Shown: positions 1-8,691 of the stretch, one piece after another
Position numbering within the stretch: the first letter of the stretch is position 1
Layout of the letters: every line of letters starts with the position of its first letter
Assembly (NCBI GenBank): GCA_900107365.1
Contig: FNPS01000004.1
Location: 310,001 to 374,000, forward strand
DNA length: 64,000 bases
From: Flavobacterium aquidurense
Lineage (GTDB): Bacteria; Bacteroidota; Bacteroidia; Flavobacteriales; Flavobacteriaceae
Direction of reading: 5' to 3'
Made by a program: the position numbers and the translations under genes
Notes under the pieces: model-generated
What the model was told of the DNA's origin: nothing
Databases searched by the model: none
Seen by the model: the letters and a program-made list of their open reading frames with translations, nothing else

Positions 1-909
1 GACAGAATTATTGTAAATGATGATGGTACAGCTATTCCGGATAATTTATTTTTACAGATTAATAATGTTGGAGGGCAATATGAGTATCAGAAAAATAAGT
101 GGAATGGTCGTTTTTTATATACAAGATCAATTACAAATCAGTCCTTGTCTGATTTAGATGCAAAATTGAGATACAATCTGAATGAGAAAATTCAGTTCGA
201 TTTTAGATATAGAAATTTAAACAAGTTGCCAAGTAATAACTATAATTTATATCAAAGTAGTTACGTTGAATATAATTGGTCTAACAATTTTAAAAATGAG
301 AAAATAAACCAACTCAGCGCCAATGTTTTTACACCGTGGTTAAATGCTGAAGTTCAATACTCTGTTCTAAAAGACCACTTGTATTTCAAAGATGATTCCA
401 GCCCTGCAGAAGCTTTAGTATATACTCAAATTATAAAACCGGCGCAATATGGAAATGCAATAAACTATTTATCTATAAAAGCTAGTAAGGAATTTAAATT
501 TGGGCCATTTGGTCTTGATAACACACTTTTATATCAAAAAGTAGATCAGTCAGATTTGATTTTGAATGTTCCTGATTTTGTAACTAGAAATACGTTTTAT
601 TATTCTAGTTATTTTTTCAAAAAAGCATTATTCATGCAGACAGGAGTTGTATTTAATTATTTTACAAAATATTATGGAAATGATTATAATCCGGTTATTG
701 GCGAATTTTTTGTTCAGGATACAAAGAAAATCGGAGGTTATCCATTATTCGATCTCTTTGTAAACGCCCGAATTCGTCAAACCCGATTTTACTTTAAGGC
801 AGAACATATTAATGCTTTATTTTCAAAAAGCGATTATTATTCGGCGCCTAATAATCCTTATCGTGATTTTATTATCCGATTTGGTTTAGTTTGGAACTTC
901 TTCCAATAA
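1..909 (+). CDS. putative outer-membrane porin, Porin_10-like (5' end outside window)
   Basis: The reading frame is open from base 1, so only the C-terminal ~302 residues are present and the true start lies upstream. The sequence shows alternating polar/aromatic strands separated by short turns, many Tyr and Phe residues, and a C-terminus ending in WNFFQ, as expected for an outer-membrane beta-barrel. It resembles the Bacteroidota putative-porin family (Porin_10), but this rests on overall character, not on a catalytic motif. An in-frame TTG at 145 is not a credible start because the frame continues upstream without a stop. The next gene begins about 50 bases downstream on the same strand. 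The transported substrate cannot be told from sequence. Confidence 0.7.
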   Translation, partial: DRIIVNDDGTAIPDNLFLQINNVGGQYEYQKNKWNGRFLYTRSITNQSLSDLDAKLRYNLNEKIQFDFRYRNLNKLPSNNYNLYQSSYVEYNWSNNFKNEKINQLSANVFTPWLNAEVQYSVLKDHLYFKDDSSPAEALVYTQIIKPAQYGNAINYLSIKASKEFKFGPFGLDNTLLYQKVDQSDLILNVPDFVTRNTFYYSSYFFKKALFMQTGVVFNYFTKYYGNDYNPVIGEFFVQDTKKIGGYPLFDLFVNARIRQTRFYFKAEHINALFSKSDYYSAPNNPYRDFIIRFGLVWNFFQ

Positions 910-957
910 ACTTAGGGGTATTTAGATTTTTAGAACCAAATATTAAATAAACATAAA

Positions 958-2319
958 ATGGACTTTTCAAAAAATATTTTAGAAACAATAGGTAATACGC
1001 CTTTAGTAAAACTCAACAAAATTGTTGCTGAAATCGATGCGTTAGTATTGGCAAAAGTCGAAACTTTTAATCCTGGGAATTCTGTAAAAGACAGAATGGC
1101 CGTTAAAATGATTGAAGACGCAGAGGCTGACGGCAGATTAAAACCGGGTGGAACTATAATTGAAGGAACGTCCGGAAACACCGGTATGGGTTTGGCTTTG
1201 GTAGCTATTATCAAAGGATATAAATTGATTTGTGTAATATCAGATAAGCAATCAAAAGAAAAGATGGATATTTTGCGTGCTGTTGGTGCCAAAGTTGTAG
1301 TTTGTCCTACAGATGTTGAACCGACGGATCCACGTTCTTATTATTCCGTTTCAAAACGGTTGGCAGAAGAAACACCAAATTCATGGTACGTAAACCAATA
1401 TGATAATTTATCTAATTCATTAGCGCATTATGAGCAAACTGGTCCTGAAATCTGGAAACAAACTGATGGTAAAATCACTCATTTTGTTGTTGGAGTAGGA
1501 ACAGGCGGAACTATTTCCGGAGTTGGAAAATATCTAAAGGAGAAAAACCCGAATATTAAAATTTGGGGAATTGATACCTACGGTTCTGTTTTTAAAAAAT
1601 ACCATGAAACTGGAATTTTTGATGAAAATGAAATTTACTCATATATAACAGAAGGAATTGGAGAAGATATTTTACCTAAAAATGTAGATTTTTCTTTAAT
1701 TGACGGTTTTACAAAAGTTACAGATAAAGATGCAGCCGTTTATACAAGAAAAATAGCAATGGAAGAAGCGATTTTTGTTGGAAACTCTGCAGGAGCTTGT
1801 ATTAAAGGGCTTTTACAGCTTAAAGAGCATTTTAAACCAGAAGATGTTGTTGTCGTTCTTTTTCATGATTCAGGAAGTCGCTATGTTGGTAAAATGTTTA
1901 ATGATGACTGGATGCGAGAGCGTGGATTTTTAGAAGAAAATGTAACGAAAGCCGAAGATGTAATTAAAGATCATATCGATAAAGAACTGATCGTTGTTCG
2001 TACAGAAGAGTTAGTATCGCACGCAATTGAGCGTATGCGTAAGTATAAAATCTCTCAAATTCCTGTAGTTGATATTAACGGATTTGTTGGTTCTGTAGAC
2101 GAAACAGACTTGTTTAGAAGTTATGTTGCAGATAAAAATGTTGCCGAAAAACCAATTAAGGAGGTAATGGGAAAACCGTTCCCAATTGTAAAATTAGGAA
2201 CTACAATTGAAGAAGTTTCTAAATTATTTACCAAAGAAAATGACGCTGTTTTGGTAGATTTAGGAAATGGAAAACATCATATTATTACAAAATATGATAT
2301 TATTGGATCTATAAAATAA
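958..2319 (+). CDS. PLP-dependent cystathionine beta-synthase/cysteine synthase with CBS domain pair
   Basis: 453 residues. The N-terminal ~320 residues are a fold-type II PLP enzyme: the PLP lysine is K44 in NPGNSVKDRMA, and the substrate/PLP loop TSGNTG is at 71-76, followed by a glycine-rich phosphate loop (GVGTGGTISG). Residues ~330-453 form two CBS motifs, which in the family bind adenosyl ligands and regulate activity. This architecture matches cystathionine beta-synthase (serine + homocysteine to cystathionine) more than a plain O-acetylserine sulfhydrylase, but sequence alone cannot separate the two activities. The protein is probably cytosolic. ATG at 958 is preceded by an AT-rich leader, and a hairpin terminator follows the stop. 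Confidence 0.88.
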   Translation: MDFSKNILETIGNTPLVKLNKIVAEIDALVLAKVETFNPGNSVKDRMAVKMIEDAEADGRLKPGGTIIEGTSGNTGMGLALVAIIKGYKLICVISDKQSKEKMDILRAVGAKVVVCPTDVEPTDPRSYYSVSKRLAEETPNSWYVNQYDNLSNSLAHYEQTGPEIWKQTDGKITHFVVGVGTGGTISGVGKYLKEKNPNIKIWGIDTYGSVFKKYHETGIFDENEIYSYITEGIGEDILPKNVDFSLIDGFTKVTDKDAAVYTRKIAMEEAIFVGNSAGACIKGLLQLKEHFKPEDVVVVLFHDSGSRYVGKMFNDDWMRERGFLEENVTKAEDVIKDHIDKELIVVRTEELVSHAIERMRKYKISQIPVVDINGFVGSVDETDLFRSYVADKNVAEKPIKEVMGKPFPIVKLGTTIEEVSKLFTKENDAVLVDLGNGKHHIITKYDIIGSIK

Positions 2320-2340
2320 GAGAATTTTAATAAGATTATA

Positions 2341-2385
2341 AATCCATAAATCGGAGTTTTACGGCTTTGATTTATGGATTTTTTT
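2341..2385 (+). terminator. intrinsic terminator after the PLP/CBS enzyme gene
   Basis: A perfect 12-bp inverted repeat (AATCCATAAATC at 2341-2352 with GATTTATGGATT at 2369-2380) is followed by a T run. It lies 21 bases past the stop codon. Confidence 0.8.
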
Positions 2386-2405
2386 AGCTTTAAATATTTT
2401 AAAAT

Positions 2406-2888
2406 ATGAATTTTACTGCCATAGATTTTGAAACCGCAACTGGCTATCATCCTTGTTCTGTCGGAATAGTTACAGTCCAAAACGGAATTATTATTGATGA
2501 GTTTGTATCGCTAATAAAACCTCCAAACAATATATATAATCCGTATACAATTCAGGTTCATGGTATTTATCCACGTGATACGATTAACGCAAAGTCGTTT
2601 TCTGAAGTATTTCCTGAAATCGAAAGAAGATTGAAAAATAGAGTTGTTGTAGCACATAATGAAAGTTTTGATCGAAATGTATTGATGAAATCAATGGCAC
2701 TTTATGGTTTGCAATATGAAAATTTAAATATTGCAGAACGTTGGGAATGTACAGTCAAAATTTACAAAGCAAAGGGATTAAAGCCAACTAAATTAAGTGA
2801 TTGTTGTCGTGAAATGAAAATTCAGTTAAATCACCATGAAGCCTTATCCGATGCCCGTGCTTGCGCTAAGTTATATATGTTAAAGTGA
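2406..2888 (+). CDS. DEDDh-type 3'-5' exonuclease (DNA Pol III epsilon-like)
   Basis: 160 residues, a stand-alone exonuclease domain. Motif I is AIDFETA (D7, E9), motif II lies around VVVAHNESFDRNVL, and motif III is HHEALSDARACAKLY, giving the H-x4-D signature of DEDDh nucleases. The length fits the single RNase T/epsilon domain with no BRCT or GIY-YIG extension, unlike the fused exonuclease at 50547-51926. It probably acts in DNA repair or RNA trimming, and the substrate cannot be decided. It sits alone between two terminator-like or AT-rich spacers. Confidence 0.85.
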   Translation: MNFTAIDFETATGYHPCSVGIVTVQNGIIIDEFVSLIKPPNNIYNPYTIQVHGIYPRDTINAKSFSEVFPEIERRLKNRVVVAHNESFDRNVLMKSMALYGLQYENLNIAERWECTVKIYKAKGLKPTKLSDCCREMKIQLNHHEALSDARACAKLYMLK

Positions 2889-2960
2889 TGTTTTTTGTAG
2901 GATAAGTATTATTTTTTTTGCTATTTTTAGGTTTTTGTAACTTAAATATTAGCCTAAAAA

Positions 2961-4232
2961 ATGAGAGAAGAATTTCTTCATTATCTATGGAAATTCACGA
3001 AGTTTGAAACTCTGAATTTAAGAACAACTCAAAATGATCCAATTGTAATTATTAAGACCGGAGATTATTTAGAACTTTCAGGACCTGATTTTTTTAACGC
3101 TCAGATTAAAATTGGAACTCAAAAGTGGGCAGGAAATGTTGAAATTCATTTAAAATCATCTGATTGGTATGTGCATCACCATGAAAAAGATCCCGCCTAT
3201 GAAAATGTCATTTTGCATGTAGTTTGGGAGCATGATACAGAGATATTTAGTAAAAATAATACTGAAATTCCTGTTTTAATTTTGAAAGATTATGTTTCTT
3301 CAGAAATAATAAACAACTATCATTCTTTAATGACTCCAAAATCCTGGATTTCTTGCGAAAAACAGATGGTCCAAATAGATGAATTTGTTTTTAAAAATTG
3401 GCAGGAAAGATTATTTTTTGATCGACTGGAAAGAAAAGCGAAATTTATTTATGAATTGTTAGAAGAAGCAAATTACGATTGGGAATCGGTTTTGTTCTCT
3501 TTGTTAGCAAAGAATTTTGGGTTAAACACAAATGGAAATGCTTTTTTACAAATTGCTCAATCAATCCCGTTTTCTATTGTTCGAAAAGAAAGTTTCGAAA
3601 TAGAAAATCTTGAAGCATTGTTTTTTGGGACTTCCGGTTTATTAGATTCTGAAAAGGAAGATTTATATTTTAATGATTTGAAAATCAGATATTTTTATCT
3701 TTTGCATAAATATCAATTAGATAAGGTCTATACAGAGCCACTGCAGTTTTTTAAACATCGTCCGGATAATTTTCCAACCATACGGCTTTCTCAATTAGGA
3801 AGCTTGTATAATAAACATCAGAATTTATTTTCTAAAGTAATCATATTAAAGTCGGCTAAAGATGTTTATAATCTATTAAACGTTGCAACAAGTTTATATT
3901 GGCAAAATCATTATCAGTTTGATAAAGAAAGTCCTAAGAAGTTAAAACCTTTGTCTAAATCATTTATTGATTTGTTGATTATAAACACCATTATTCCGTT
4001 GCAATTTGCTTATTCATATAAAATTGGAGAATCTAATGCTGAAGATCTTATTTCATTTATGCATGAGGTTTCTCCTGAAAAAAATGCAATAATTGATAAA
4101 TTTGAGAGCTTTGGAATTATTTCAGAAAATGCATTTGAAACACAAACTTTGCTGGAGCTAAAGAATGAATATTGCAATAAGAAAGCCTGTTTAAGATGTG
4201 CTTTAGGAATAGAATTAATGAAAAGTAATTAG
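2961..4232 (+). CDS. DUF2851 family protein
   Basis: 423 residues. The N-terminal third carries the recognisable DUF2851 features, including LSGPDFFNAQIKIG, WAGNVEIHLKSSDWYVHHH and HVVWEHD. The C-terminus has a Cys cluster (C408, C413 and C416 in YCNKKACLRCALG) that could bind a metal, which is inference. There is no signal peptide or membrane segment, so it is probably cytosolic. The histidine- and aspartate-rich N-terminal part looks nuclease-like in character, but no function is established for the family and I assign none. The flanking genes (an exonuclease upstream, PspC downstream) are on the same strand but separated by 70 bases or more. Confidence 0.85.
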   Translation: MREEFLHYLWKFTKFETLNLRTTQNDPIVIIKTGDYLELSGPDFFNAQIKIGTQKWAGNVEIHLKSSDWYVHHHEKDPAYENVILHVVWEHDTEIFSKNNTEIPVLILKDYVSSEIINNYHSLMTPKSWISCEKQMVQIDEFVFKNWQERLFFDRLERKAKFIYELLEEANYDWESVLFSLLAKNFGLNTNGNAFLQIAQSIPFSIVRKESFEIENLEALFFGTSGLLDSEKEDLYFNDLKIRYFYLLHKYQLDKVYTEPLQFFKHRPDNFPTIRLSQLGSLYNKHQNLFSKVIILKSAKDVYNLLNVATSLYWQNHYQFDKESPKKLKPLSKSFIDLLIINTIIPLQFAYSYKIGESNAEDLISFMHEVSPEKNAIIDKFESFGIISENAFETQTLLELKNEYCNKKACLRCALGIELMKSN

Positions 4233-4258
4233 ATAGTTAAAAAAAGGCGACAATGGTA

Positions 4259-4274
4259 TAATTTTGTATTTTTG
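4259..4274 (+). promoter_or_regulatory. candidate Bacteroidota promoter for the PspC gene
   Basis: Two adjoining -7 boxes of the TAnnTTTG type are seen: TAATTTTG (4259-4266) and TATTTTTG (4267-4274). They lie 28-35 bases before the ATG at 4302. No clear -33 TTG was identified. Confidence 0.55.
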
Positions 4275-4301
4275 TCCAAAATCTAAAATCTAATATTAGA
4301 A

Positions 4302-4529
4302 ATGTCAGCAATTTTAAAACTTAAATTTTTCTTTGAAAAATACGGATTTCATGTTTCATCTCGATTAGCAGATAAACTTGGAATGCGTGTTACAAGTGTA
4401 CGATTGTTTTTTATTTATATTTCATTTGTAACCGCAGGTTTAGGCTTTGGAATTTACTTAACACTAGCATTTTGGATCCGTTTAAAAGATCTTATTCGGG
4501 CAAAACGAACTTCAGTATTTGACTTATAA
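4302..4529 (+). CDS. small PspC-domain membrane protein
   Basis: 75 residues. The N-terminal part (FFEKYGFHVSSRLADKLGMR) is followed by a hydrophobic segment of roughly residues 33-60 with the glycine pattern of PspC proteins (TAGLGFGIYLTLAFW). In Proteobacteria PspC is an inner-membrane partner in the phage-shock response. Here it is a lone short form without psp neighbours, so a stress-sensing role is only family inference. It begins shortly after two TAnnTTTG boxes and ends just before a strong bidirectional terminator shared with the convergent permease gene. Confidence 0.8.
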   Translation: MSAILKLKFFFEKYGFHVSSRLADKLGMRVTSVRLFFIYISFVTAGLGFGIYLTLAFWIRLKDLIRAKRTSVFDL

Positions 4530-4544
4530 AAGTTATTGAATAAA

Positions 4545-4577
4545 AAAAAAGGATCATATACTATATGATCCTTTTTT
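4545..4577. terminator. bidirectional intrinsic terminator
   Basis: A near-perfect palindrome has GGATCATATA/TATATGATCC arms flanked by A6 on one side and T6 on the other. It separates the convergent PspC (+) and permease (-) genes and can terminate both. Confidence 0.88.
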
Positions 4578-4583
4578 GATGCT

Positions 4584-6044
4584 TTATTTGGAATATTTTT
4601 CCGGATTATTTAATTTACTGTTTTTCTTACCATAAACAAAGTAGATAACTATACCTAATGCCATCCAAATTACAAGCCTTGCCCAACTTTCGTTTGGTAA
4701 TGAATACATTAAAGCTAGACAAATAACGATTCCTGCAACCGGTACAAATGGAACCCATGGAGTTCTAAAAGCTCTAGGTGCATCTGGCATCTTTTTACGC
4801 ATAACCATAACACCAATACAAACTAATACAAACGCTAATAGTGTTCCAATACTTACCATATGTCCTAAGTCGCTTACCGGAACAAGTCCAGCAAATAAAC
4901 TTACGAATACTAAAAAGAAAAGGTTTGTTTTCCAGGGAGTACGGAATTTTGCATGAATTTCACTGAAGAAAGGAGGTAATAAACCATCTTTACTCATTGT
5001 ATAGAAAACACGGCTTTGTCCCATAAGCATTACTAACATTACAGAAGTATATCCAGCTAAAATAGCTACAATTAGTCCTGTTTGCAAAAAGTCGTATCCT
5101 GTTACAGCAAAAGCGGTCGCAGCAGGTTTTGCATCTCCTGCAAATTTATAGTAAGGTACAAGTCCTGTCATAACATGAGAGAACAATACATATAGAATTG
5201 TACAAATAACAAGTGATCCTAAAATACCAATTGGCATTCCTTTTTGTGGATTTTTAGCTTCCTGAGCGGCAGTAGAAACAGCATCAAAACCAATAAAGGC
5301 AAAAAATACAGTACCAGCTCCGGCAGCAATTCCTGACCAACCAAATTTTCCGAAAACACCTGTGTTTTCAGGAATATAAGGTGTATAATTAGTAGGGTCG
5401 ATAAATTTCCATCCTAAAACAATAAAAACGATTACTACAGCAACCTTTATAACAACTAAAACGTTGTTTAATGAAGCTGATTCTTTAGTTCCTTTTATTA
5501 ATAATAAAGAAAGAAGCGAAACAATGAATATAGCAGGTAAATTTACGATTCCTCCATTTATTACGGTACCATTACTAAGTGTTAATGTTTCCCAAGGTGA
5601 ACAAATTAGGTCGGGCGGTAAATGTATTCCGTATTTTGCAAGAAGTTCAAGTAAATACCGGGACCAACTTACACCAACGGTAGCGGCACCCAAAGCGTAT
5701 TCTAAAACTAAATCCCAACCGATAATCCAGGCCATAAATTCACCCATAGTAGCATAAGAGTAAGTGTATGCACTACCCGCAACCGGAATCATTGATGCAA
5801 ATTCAGCATAACAAAGTCCGGCAAATGCGCAACCTACAGCTGCTAAAATAAAAGAAATTGTTACCGCCGGACCTGCGTGGTCAGCAGCTGCAATTCCTGT
5901 TAGCGAAAATAGTCCCGCTCCAATAATTGCTCCAACTCCAAGTGCAACAAGCGAACGTGAAGATAAGGTTCTTTTTAGTCCTTTTTCAGATTCGGATGCT
6001 TCACCGAGCAGTACCGAAAGAGGTTTAGTTTTCCAAATTGACAT
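4584..6044 (-). CDS. APC-superfamily cationic-type amino acid permease
   Basis: 486 residues, strongly hydrophobic with about 12 predicted membrane helices, so an inner-membrane transporter. The first helix carries the APC substrate-binding signature GAIIGAGLFSLTG, followed by AGPAVTISFILA. It resembles the CAT/YfnA branch (long N-terminus KRTLSSRSLVALGVG, and a late EAKNPQKGMPIGILGS segment) and so probably imports amino acids by proton symport. The exact substrate is unknown. It has its own promoter-like box upstream and is unrelated in context to the second permease at 46736-48154. Confidence 0.88.
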   Translation of the reverse strand: MSIWKTKPLSVLLGEASESEKGLKRTLSSRSLVALGVGAIIGAGLFSLTGIAAADHAGPAVTISFILAAVGCAFAGLCYAEFASMIPVAGSAYTYSYATMGEFMAWIIGWDLVLEYALGAATVGVSWSRYLLELLAKYGIHLPPDLICSPWETLTLSNGTVINGGIVNLPAIFIVSLLSLLLIKGTKESASLNNVLVVIKVAVVIVFIVLGWKFIDPTNYTPYIPENTGVFGKFGWSGIAAGAGTVFFAFIGFDAVSTAAQEAKNPQKGMPIGILGSLVICTILYVLFSHVMTGLVPYYKFAGDAKPAATAFAVTGYDFLQTGLIVAILAGYTSVMLVMLMGQSRVFYTMSKDGLLPPFFSEIHAKFRTPWKTNLFFLVFVSLFAGLVPVSDLGHMVSIGTLLAFVLVCIGVMVMRKKMPDAPRAFRTPWVPFVPVAGIVICLALMYSLPNESWARLVIWMALGIVIYFVYGKKNSKLNNPEKYSK

Positions 6045-6075
6045 ACTATTATATTGGTTTATTGTTATTAAGCTC

Positions 6076-6083
6076 CAAATGTA
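6076..6083 (-). promoter_or_regulatory. candidate -7 promoter box for the permease gene
   Basis: TACATTTG is read on the minus strand (CAAATGTA on plus), 32 bases upstream of the ATG at 6044. It matches the Bacteroidota TAnnTTTG consensus. The -33 element is not clear. Confidence 0.5.
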
Positions 6084-6315
6084 TCGTTTTTTATAAAAAA
6101 TAAAAACAATTATATTGTTTTAAGTTATAAAATATCAAAAAAATATGCAAAATAGGTAGTTTACAGCTGTTAAGCATTGAAATTCATCAATTTAATTAGA
6201 GTGTTAATGCGGATTGAATAATTTGATGAAGAATAAATTTTTTACTATTTTTCTTAATAAATTGATATTTTATTGTTTATTTTATCCTTTTAAAACGATT
6301 GAAAATTTTATTTTA

Positions 6316-7206
6316 ATGGCTAATCTTAAAACGCTCGCAATATATTTTAAATTTACAAGAGAGCAACGTACAGGAATTTTTTTACTTTTTGTAATTATTA
6401 TAATATTGCAGATGGTTTATTTTTATGTTGATTTTAATTTGCCTGAAAAAACTTTCCCGGAAAAAGAACAATGGATGTCTTTACAATCAGAAATTGATTC
6501 TCTTAAGTTTATTAAAGATGAGGAGAAACCTAAATTCTATCTTTTTAATCCAAATTTCATAACAGATTATAAAGGATATAAACTTGGAATGTCTACACAG
6601 GAAATTGATCGACTTTTAGAATTTCGGAAAAAAAATAAATTTGTTAACTCTACGGAAGAGTTTCAACAAGTCACTAAAATTTCTGATTCCTTGTTAAAAG
6701 TTATTTCTCCTTTGTTTAAGTTTCCGGGTTGGATTCAGAAAGAAAATAATTTCAAAACAGAGCAAAAAGAATTTATTAGAAAAGCCGATATTAAAAAGGA
6801 GAAGATTGTAATTTTAAATATTAATGACGCCACTCAGGAGGATTTGATTAAAATATATGGTATAGGTGAAGCTTTATCTTTACGTATATTGAAACAAAAA
6901 GAAGTAGTAGGATGTTTTGTTTCTATGGAGCAGATGAATGATATCTGGGGACTTTCACCGGAAGTTATTGCGGAGTTGAATTCTCATTTTAAGGTAATAT
7001 TGCCTGCAAGCTTTAAGAAAATAGCAATAAATGATGCGTCTTTAAAGGAATTGTCTCAGTTTTTCTATTTCAGATATGCATTAGCCAAACAAATCGTAAC
7101 GTATAGAAGTATGAATGGAAATTTTCAAAATATTGAGGATTTATCAAAAATTAAAGGTTTTCCTGTTGAAAAAGCAAAAATAATTAGTTTATATTTGGAG
7201 TTCTAA
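6316..7206 (+). CDS. membrane-anchored helix-hairpin-helix (ComEA-like) protein
   Basis: 296 residues from the ATG at 6316. An in-frame TTG at 6214 would add 34 unusual hydrophobic residues and is less likely. A short cytoplasmic start (FTREQRTG) is followed by one membrane segment (IFLLFVIIIILQMVYFYV), then three helix-hairpin-helix units: around LGMSTQEIDRLLEFRKKNKF, ILNINDATQEDLIKIYGIGE, and INDASLKELSQFFYFRYAL. Such HhH repeats bind DNA non-specifically in ComEA proteins used in DNA uptake. Whether this one has that role is inference. It is followed after 15 bases by an acyl-CoA dehydrogenase gene, probably co-transcribed. Confidence 0.82.
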   Translation: MANLKTLAIYFKFTREQRTGIFLLFVIIIILQMVYFYVDFNLPEKTFPEKEQWMSLQSEIDSLKFIKDEEKPKFYLFNPNFITDYKGYKLGMSTQEIDRLLEFRKKNKFVNSTEEFQQVTKISDSLLKVISPLFKFPGWIQKENNFKTEQKEFIRKADIKKEKIVILNINDATQEDLIKIYGIGEALSLRILKQKEVVGCFVSMEQMNDIWGLSPEVIAELNSHFKVILPASFKKIAINDASLKELSQFFYFRYALAKQIVTYRSMNGNFQNIEDLSKIKGFPVEKAKIISLYLEF

Positions 7207-7221
7207 AAAATATAGCCAACA

Positions 7222-8364
7222 ATGAATTTTGATTATAACGAAACACAGTCAATGATTGCGCAGTCTATTAAAGATTTTGCCGAAAAAAACATTAGACCTA
7301 ATATAATGGAATGGGATGAAGCACAAATTTTTCCAGTTCCGCTTTTTAAAAAACTAGGCGAAATGGGTTTTATGGGGGTTTTAGTGCCTGAAGAATATGG
7401 AGGATCCGGATTAGGTTATCATGAATATATTACTGTTGTAGAAGAAATTTCAAAAGTTGATCCTTCAATTGGTTTGTCTGTTGCGGCTCATAACTCATTA
7501 TGTACAAACCATATTTTGACTTTTGGTAACGAAGAGCAAAAGAAAAAATGGTTACCTAAATTAGCAACAGCTGAATACATTGGAGCTTGGGGGCTAACAG
7601 AGCATAATACCGGTTCTGATGCGGGAGGTATGAATACTACCGCAGTTAAAGATGGTGATTTTTGGATTGTGAACGGTGCTAAAAATTTTATTACGCATGC
7701 AATTTCGGGTGATATTGCAGTAGTGATTGTACGTACCGGAGAAAAAGGAGATTCAAAAGGAATGACTGCATTTGTCTTTGAAAAGGGAATGGCAGGATTT
7801 ACCTCAGGAAAAAAAGAAAATAAATTAGGAATGCGCGCCAGTGAAACTGCTGAGTTGGTTTTTGATAATTGTCGTGTGCCTGACGCAAACAGATTAGGAG
7901 AAGTTGGTCAGGGATTTATACAGGCAATGAAAATCTTAGATGGCGGCCGAATTTCAATTGGAGCTTTGTCTTTAGGAATTGCAAAAGGTGCTTATGAAGC
8001 TGCTTTAAAATATTCTAAAGAGAGATATCAGTTTGGTCAGCCGATTAGTAGTTTTCAGGGAATTTCATTTAAGCTGGCTGATATGGCAACAGAAATAGAA
8101 GCTTCGGAATTGTTGCTTCATAAAGCAGCATTCTTAAAACAGCAGCATAAACCTGTGACAACGCTTGGTGCAATGGCTAAGATGTATGCATCGGAAGCTT
8201 GTGTAAAAATAGCTAACGAAGCTGTTCAGATTCATGGCGGGTACGGTTATACTAAAGATTTTCCTGTGGAGAAATTTTACAGAGATTCTAAGCTGTGTAC
8301 AATTGGCGAAGGTACAACTGAAATTCAAAAATTAGTTATATCGAGAAATTTGTTAAAAGAGTAA
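7222..8364 (+). CDS. acyl-CoA dehydrogenase
   Basis: 380 residues, the usual family length. It catalyses FAD-dependent alpha,beta-dehydrogenation of acyl-CoA. Visible motifs are GAWGLTEHNTGSDAGGM (ACADs signature 1 region), the flavin/substrate segment FWIVNGAKNFITHA, and the C-terminal signature QIHGGYGYTKDFPVEKFYRD. The following IGEGTTEIQKLVISRNLL contains the glutamate that serves as catalytic base in short-chain/butyryl-CoA-type enzymes (E in GEGT). Chain-length specificity cannot be fixed. The stop codon lies inside the start of a long TAAAGAG tandem repeat, so a change in repeat structure could alter the C-terminus. Confidence 0.9.
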   Translation: MNFDYNETQSMIAQSIKDFAEKNIRPNIMEWDEAQIFPVPLFKKLGEMGFMGVLVPEEYGGSGLGYHEYITVVEEISKVDPSIGLSVAAHNSLCTNHILTFGNEEQKKKWLPKLATAEYIGAWGLTEHNTGSDAGGMNTTAVKDGDFWIVNGAKNFITHAISGDIAVVIVRTGEKGDSKGMTAFVFEKGMAGFTSGKKENKLGMRASETAELVFDNCRVPDANRLGEVGQGFIQAMKILDGGRISIGALSLGIAKGAYEAALKYSKERYQFGQPISSFQGISFKLADMATEIEASELLLHKAAFLKQQHKPVTTLGAMAKMYASEACVKIANEAVQIHGGYGYTKDFPVEKFYRDSKLCTIGEGTTEIQKLVISRNLLKE

Positions 8365-8537
8365 AGAGTAAAGAGTAAGAAGTAAAGAGTAAAGAGTAAA
8401 GAGTAAAGGGTAAAGGGTAAAGAGTAAAGAGTAAAGAGTAAAGAGTAAAGAGTAAAGAGTAAAGAGTAAAGGGTAAAGAGTAAAGAGTAAAGAGTAAAGA
8501 GTAAAGAGTAAAGAGTAAAGAGTAAAGAGTAAAGAGT
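8356..8537. repeat. heptanucleotide tandem repeat (TAAAGAG)n
   Basis: About 26 head-to-tail copies of the 7-base unit TAAAGAG run over 182 bases, with a few variants (TAAAGGG, TAAGAAG). The array begins within the last codons and stop of the acyl-CoA dehydrogenase gene and ends about 155 bases before rpsU. A perfect short-unit array of this length is expected to be variable in copy number by slippage. Confidence 0.95.
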
Positions 8538-8560
8538 TATAACTATAATCTATTCTCTCT

Positions 8561-8602
8561 CTTCTATGTTCTTTCTTCTATGTTCTTTCTTCTATGTTCT
8601 TT
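8561..8602. repeat. 14-bp tandem repeat, three perfect copies
   Basis: CTTCTATGTTCTTT is repeated three times without a mismatch (8561-8574, 8575-8588, 8589-8602), then partially once more. It is a pyrimidine-rich counterpart to the purine-rich heptamer array just upstream, in the rpsU leader side. Confidence 0.92.
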
Positions 8603-8654
8603 CTTCTTTTAAAAATAATTCACAATTTATAACTCGTAATTCAAAATTAATATA

Positions 8655-8662
8655 TACTTTTG
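8655..8662 (+). promoter_or_regulatory. candidate -7 promoter box of rpsU
   Basis: TACTTTTG matches TAnnTTTG and ends 29 bases before the rpsU ATG. This would place the transcript start just before the strong Shine-Dalgarno. No convincing -33 TTG was found. Confidence 0.6.
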
Positions 8663-8675
8663 CAGCCTTAACGAG

Positions 8676-8683
8676 AGGAGGTG
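8676..8683 (+). promoter_or_regulatory. strong Shine-Dalgarno sequence of rpsU
   Basis: AGGAGGTG can pair over 8 bases with the anti-SD CACCTCCT of 16S rRNA and lies 8 bases before the ATG at 8692. Nearly all other genes in this window lack any such element. In Flavobacterium, bS21 helps hide the anti-SD, so an SD in front of the bS21 gene itself fits published evidence for autoregulation. This site also decides the start codon, against a longer in-frame reading from 8566. Confidence 0.85.
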
Positions 8684-8691
8684 TCTATATT

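Noticed and set aside
8356..8537. The dense tandem repeat as a CRISPR array
   Set aside because: The unit is only 7 bases, with no spacers and no cas genes nearby; it is a simple tandem repeat.
8566..8691. A longer N-terminus for bS21 starting at 8566
   Set aside because: It would translate tandem-repeat and promoter sequence; the strong SD and family start fix the ATG at 8692.
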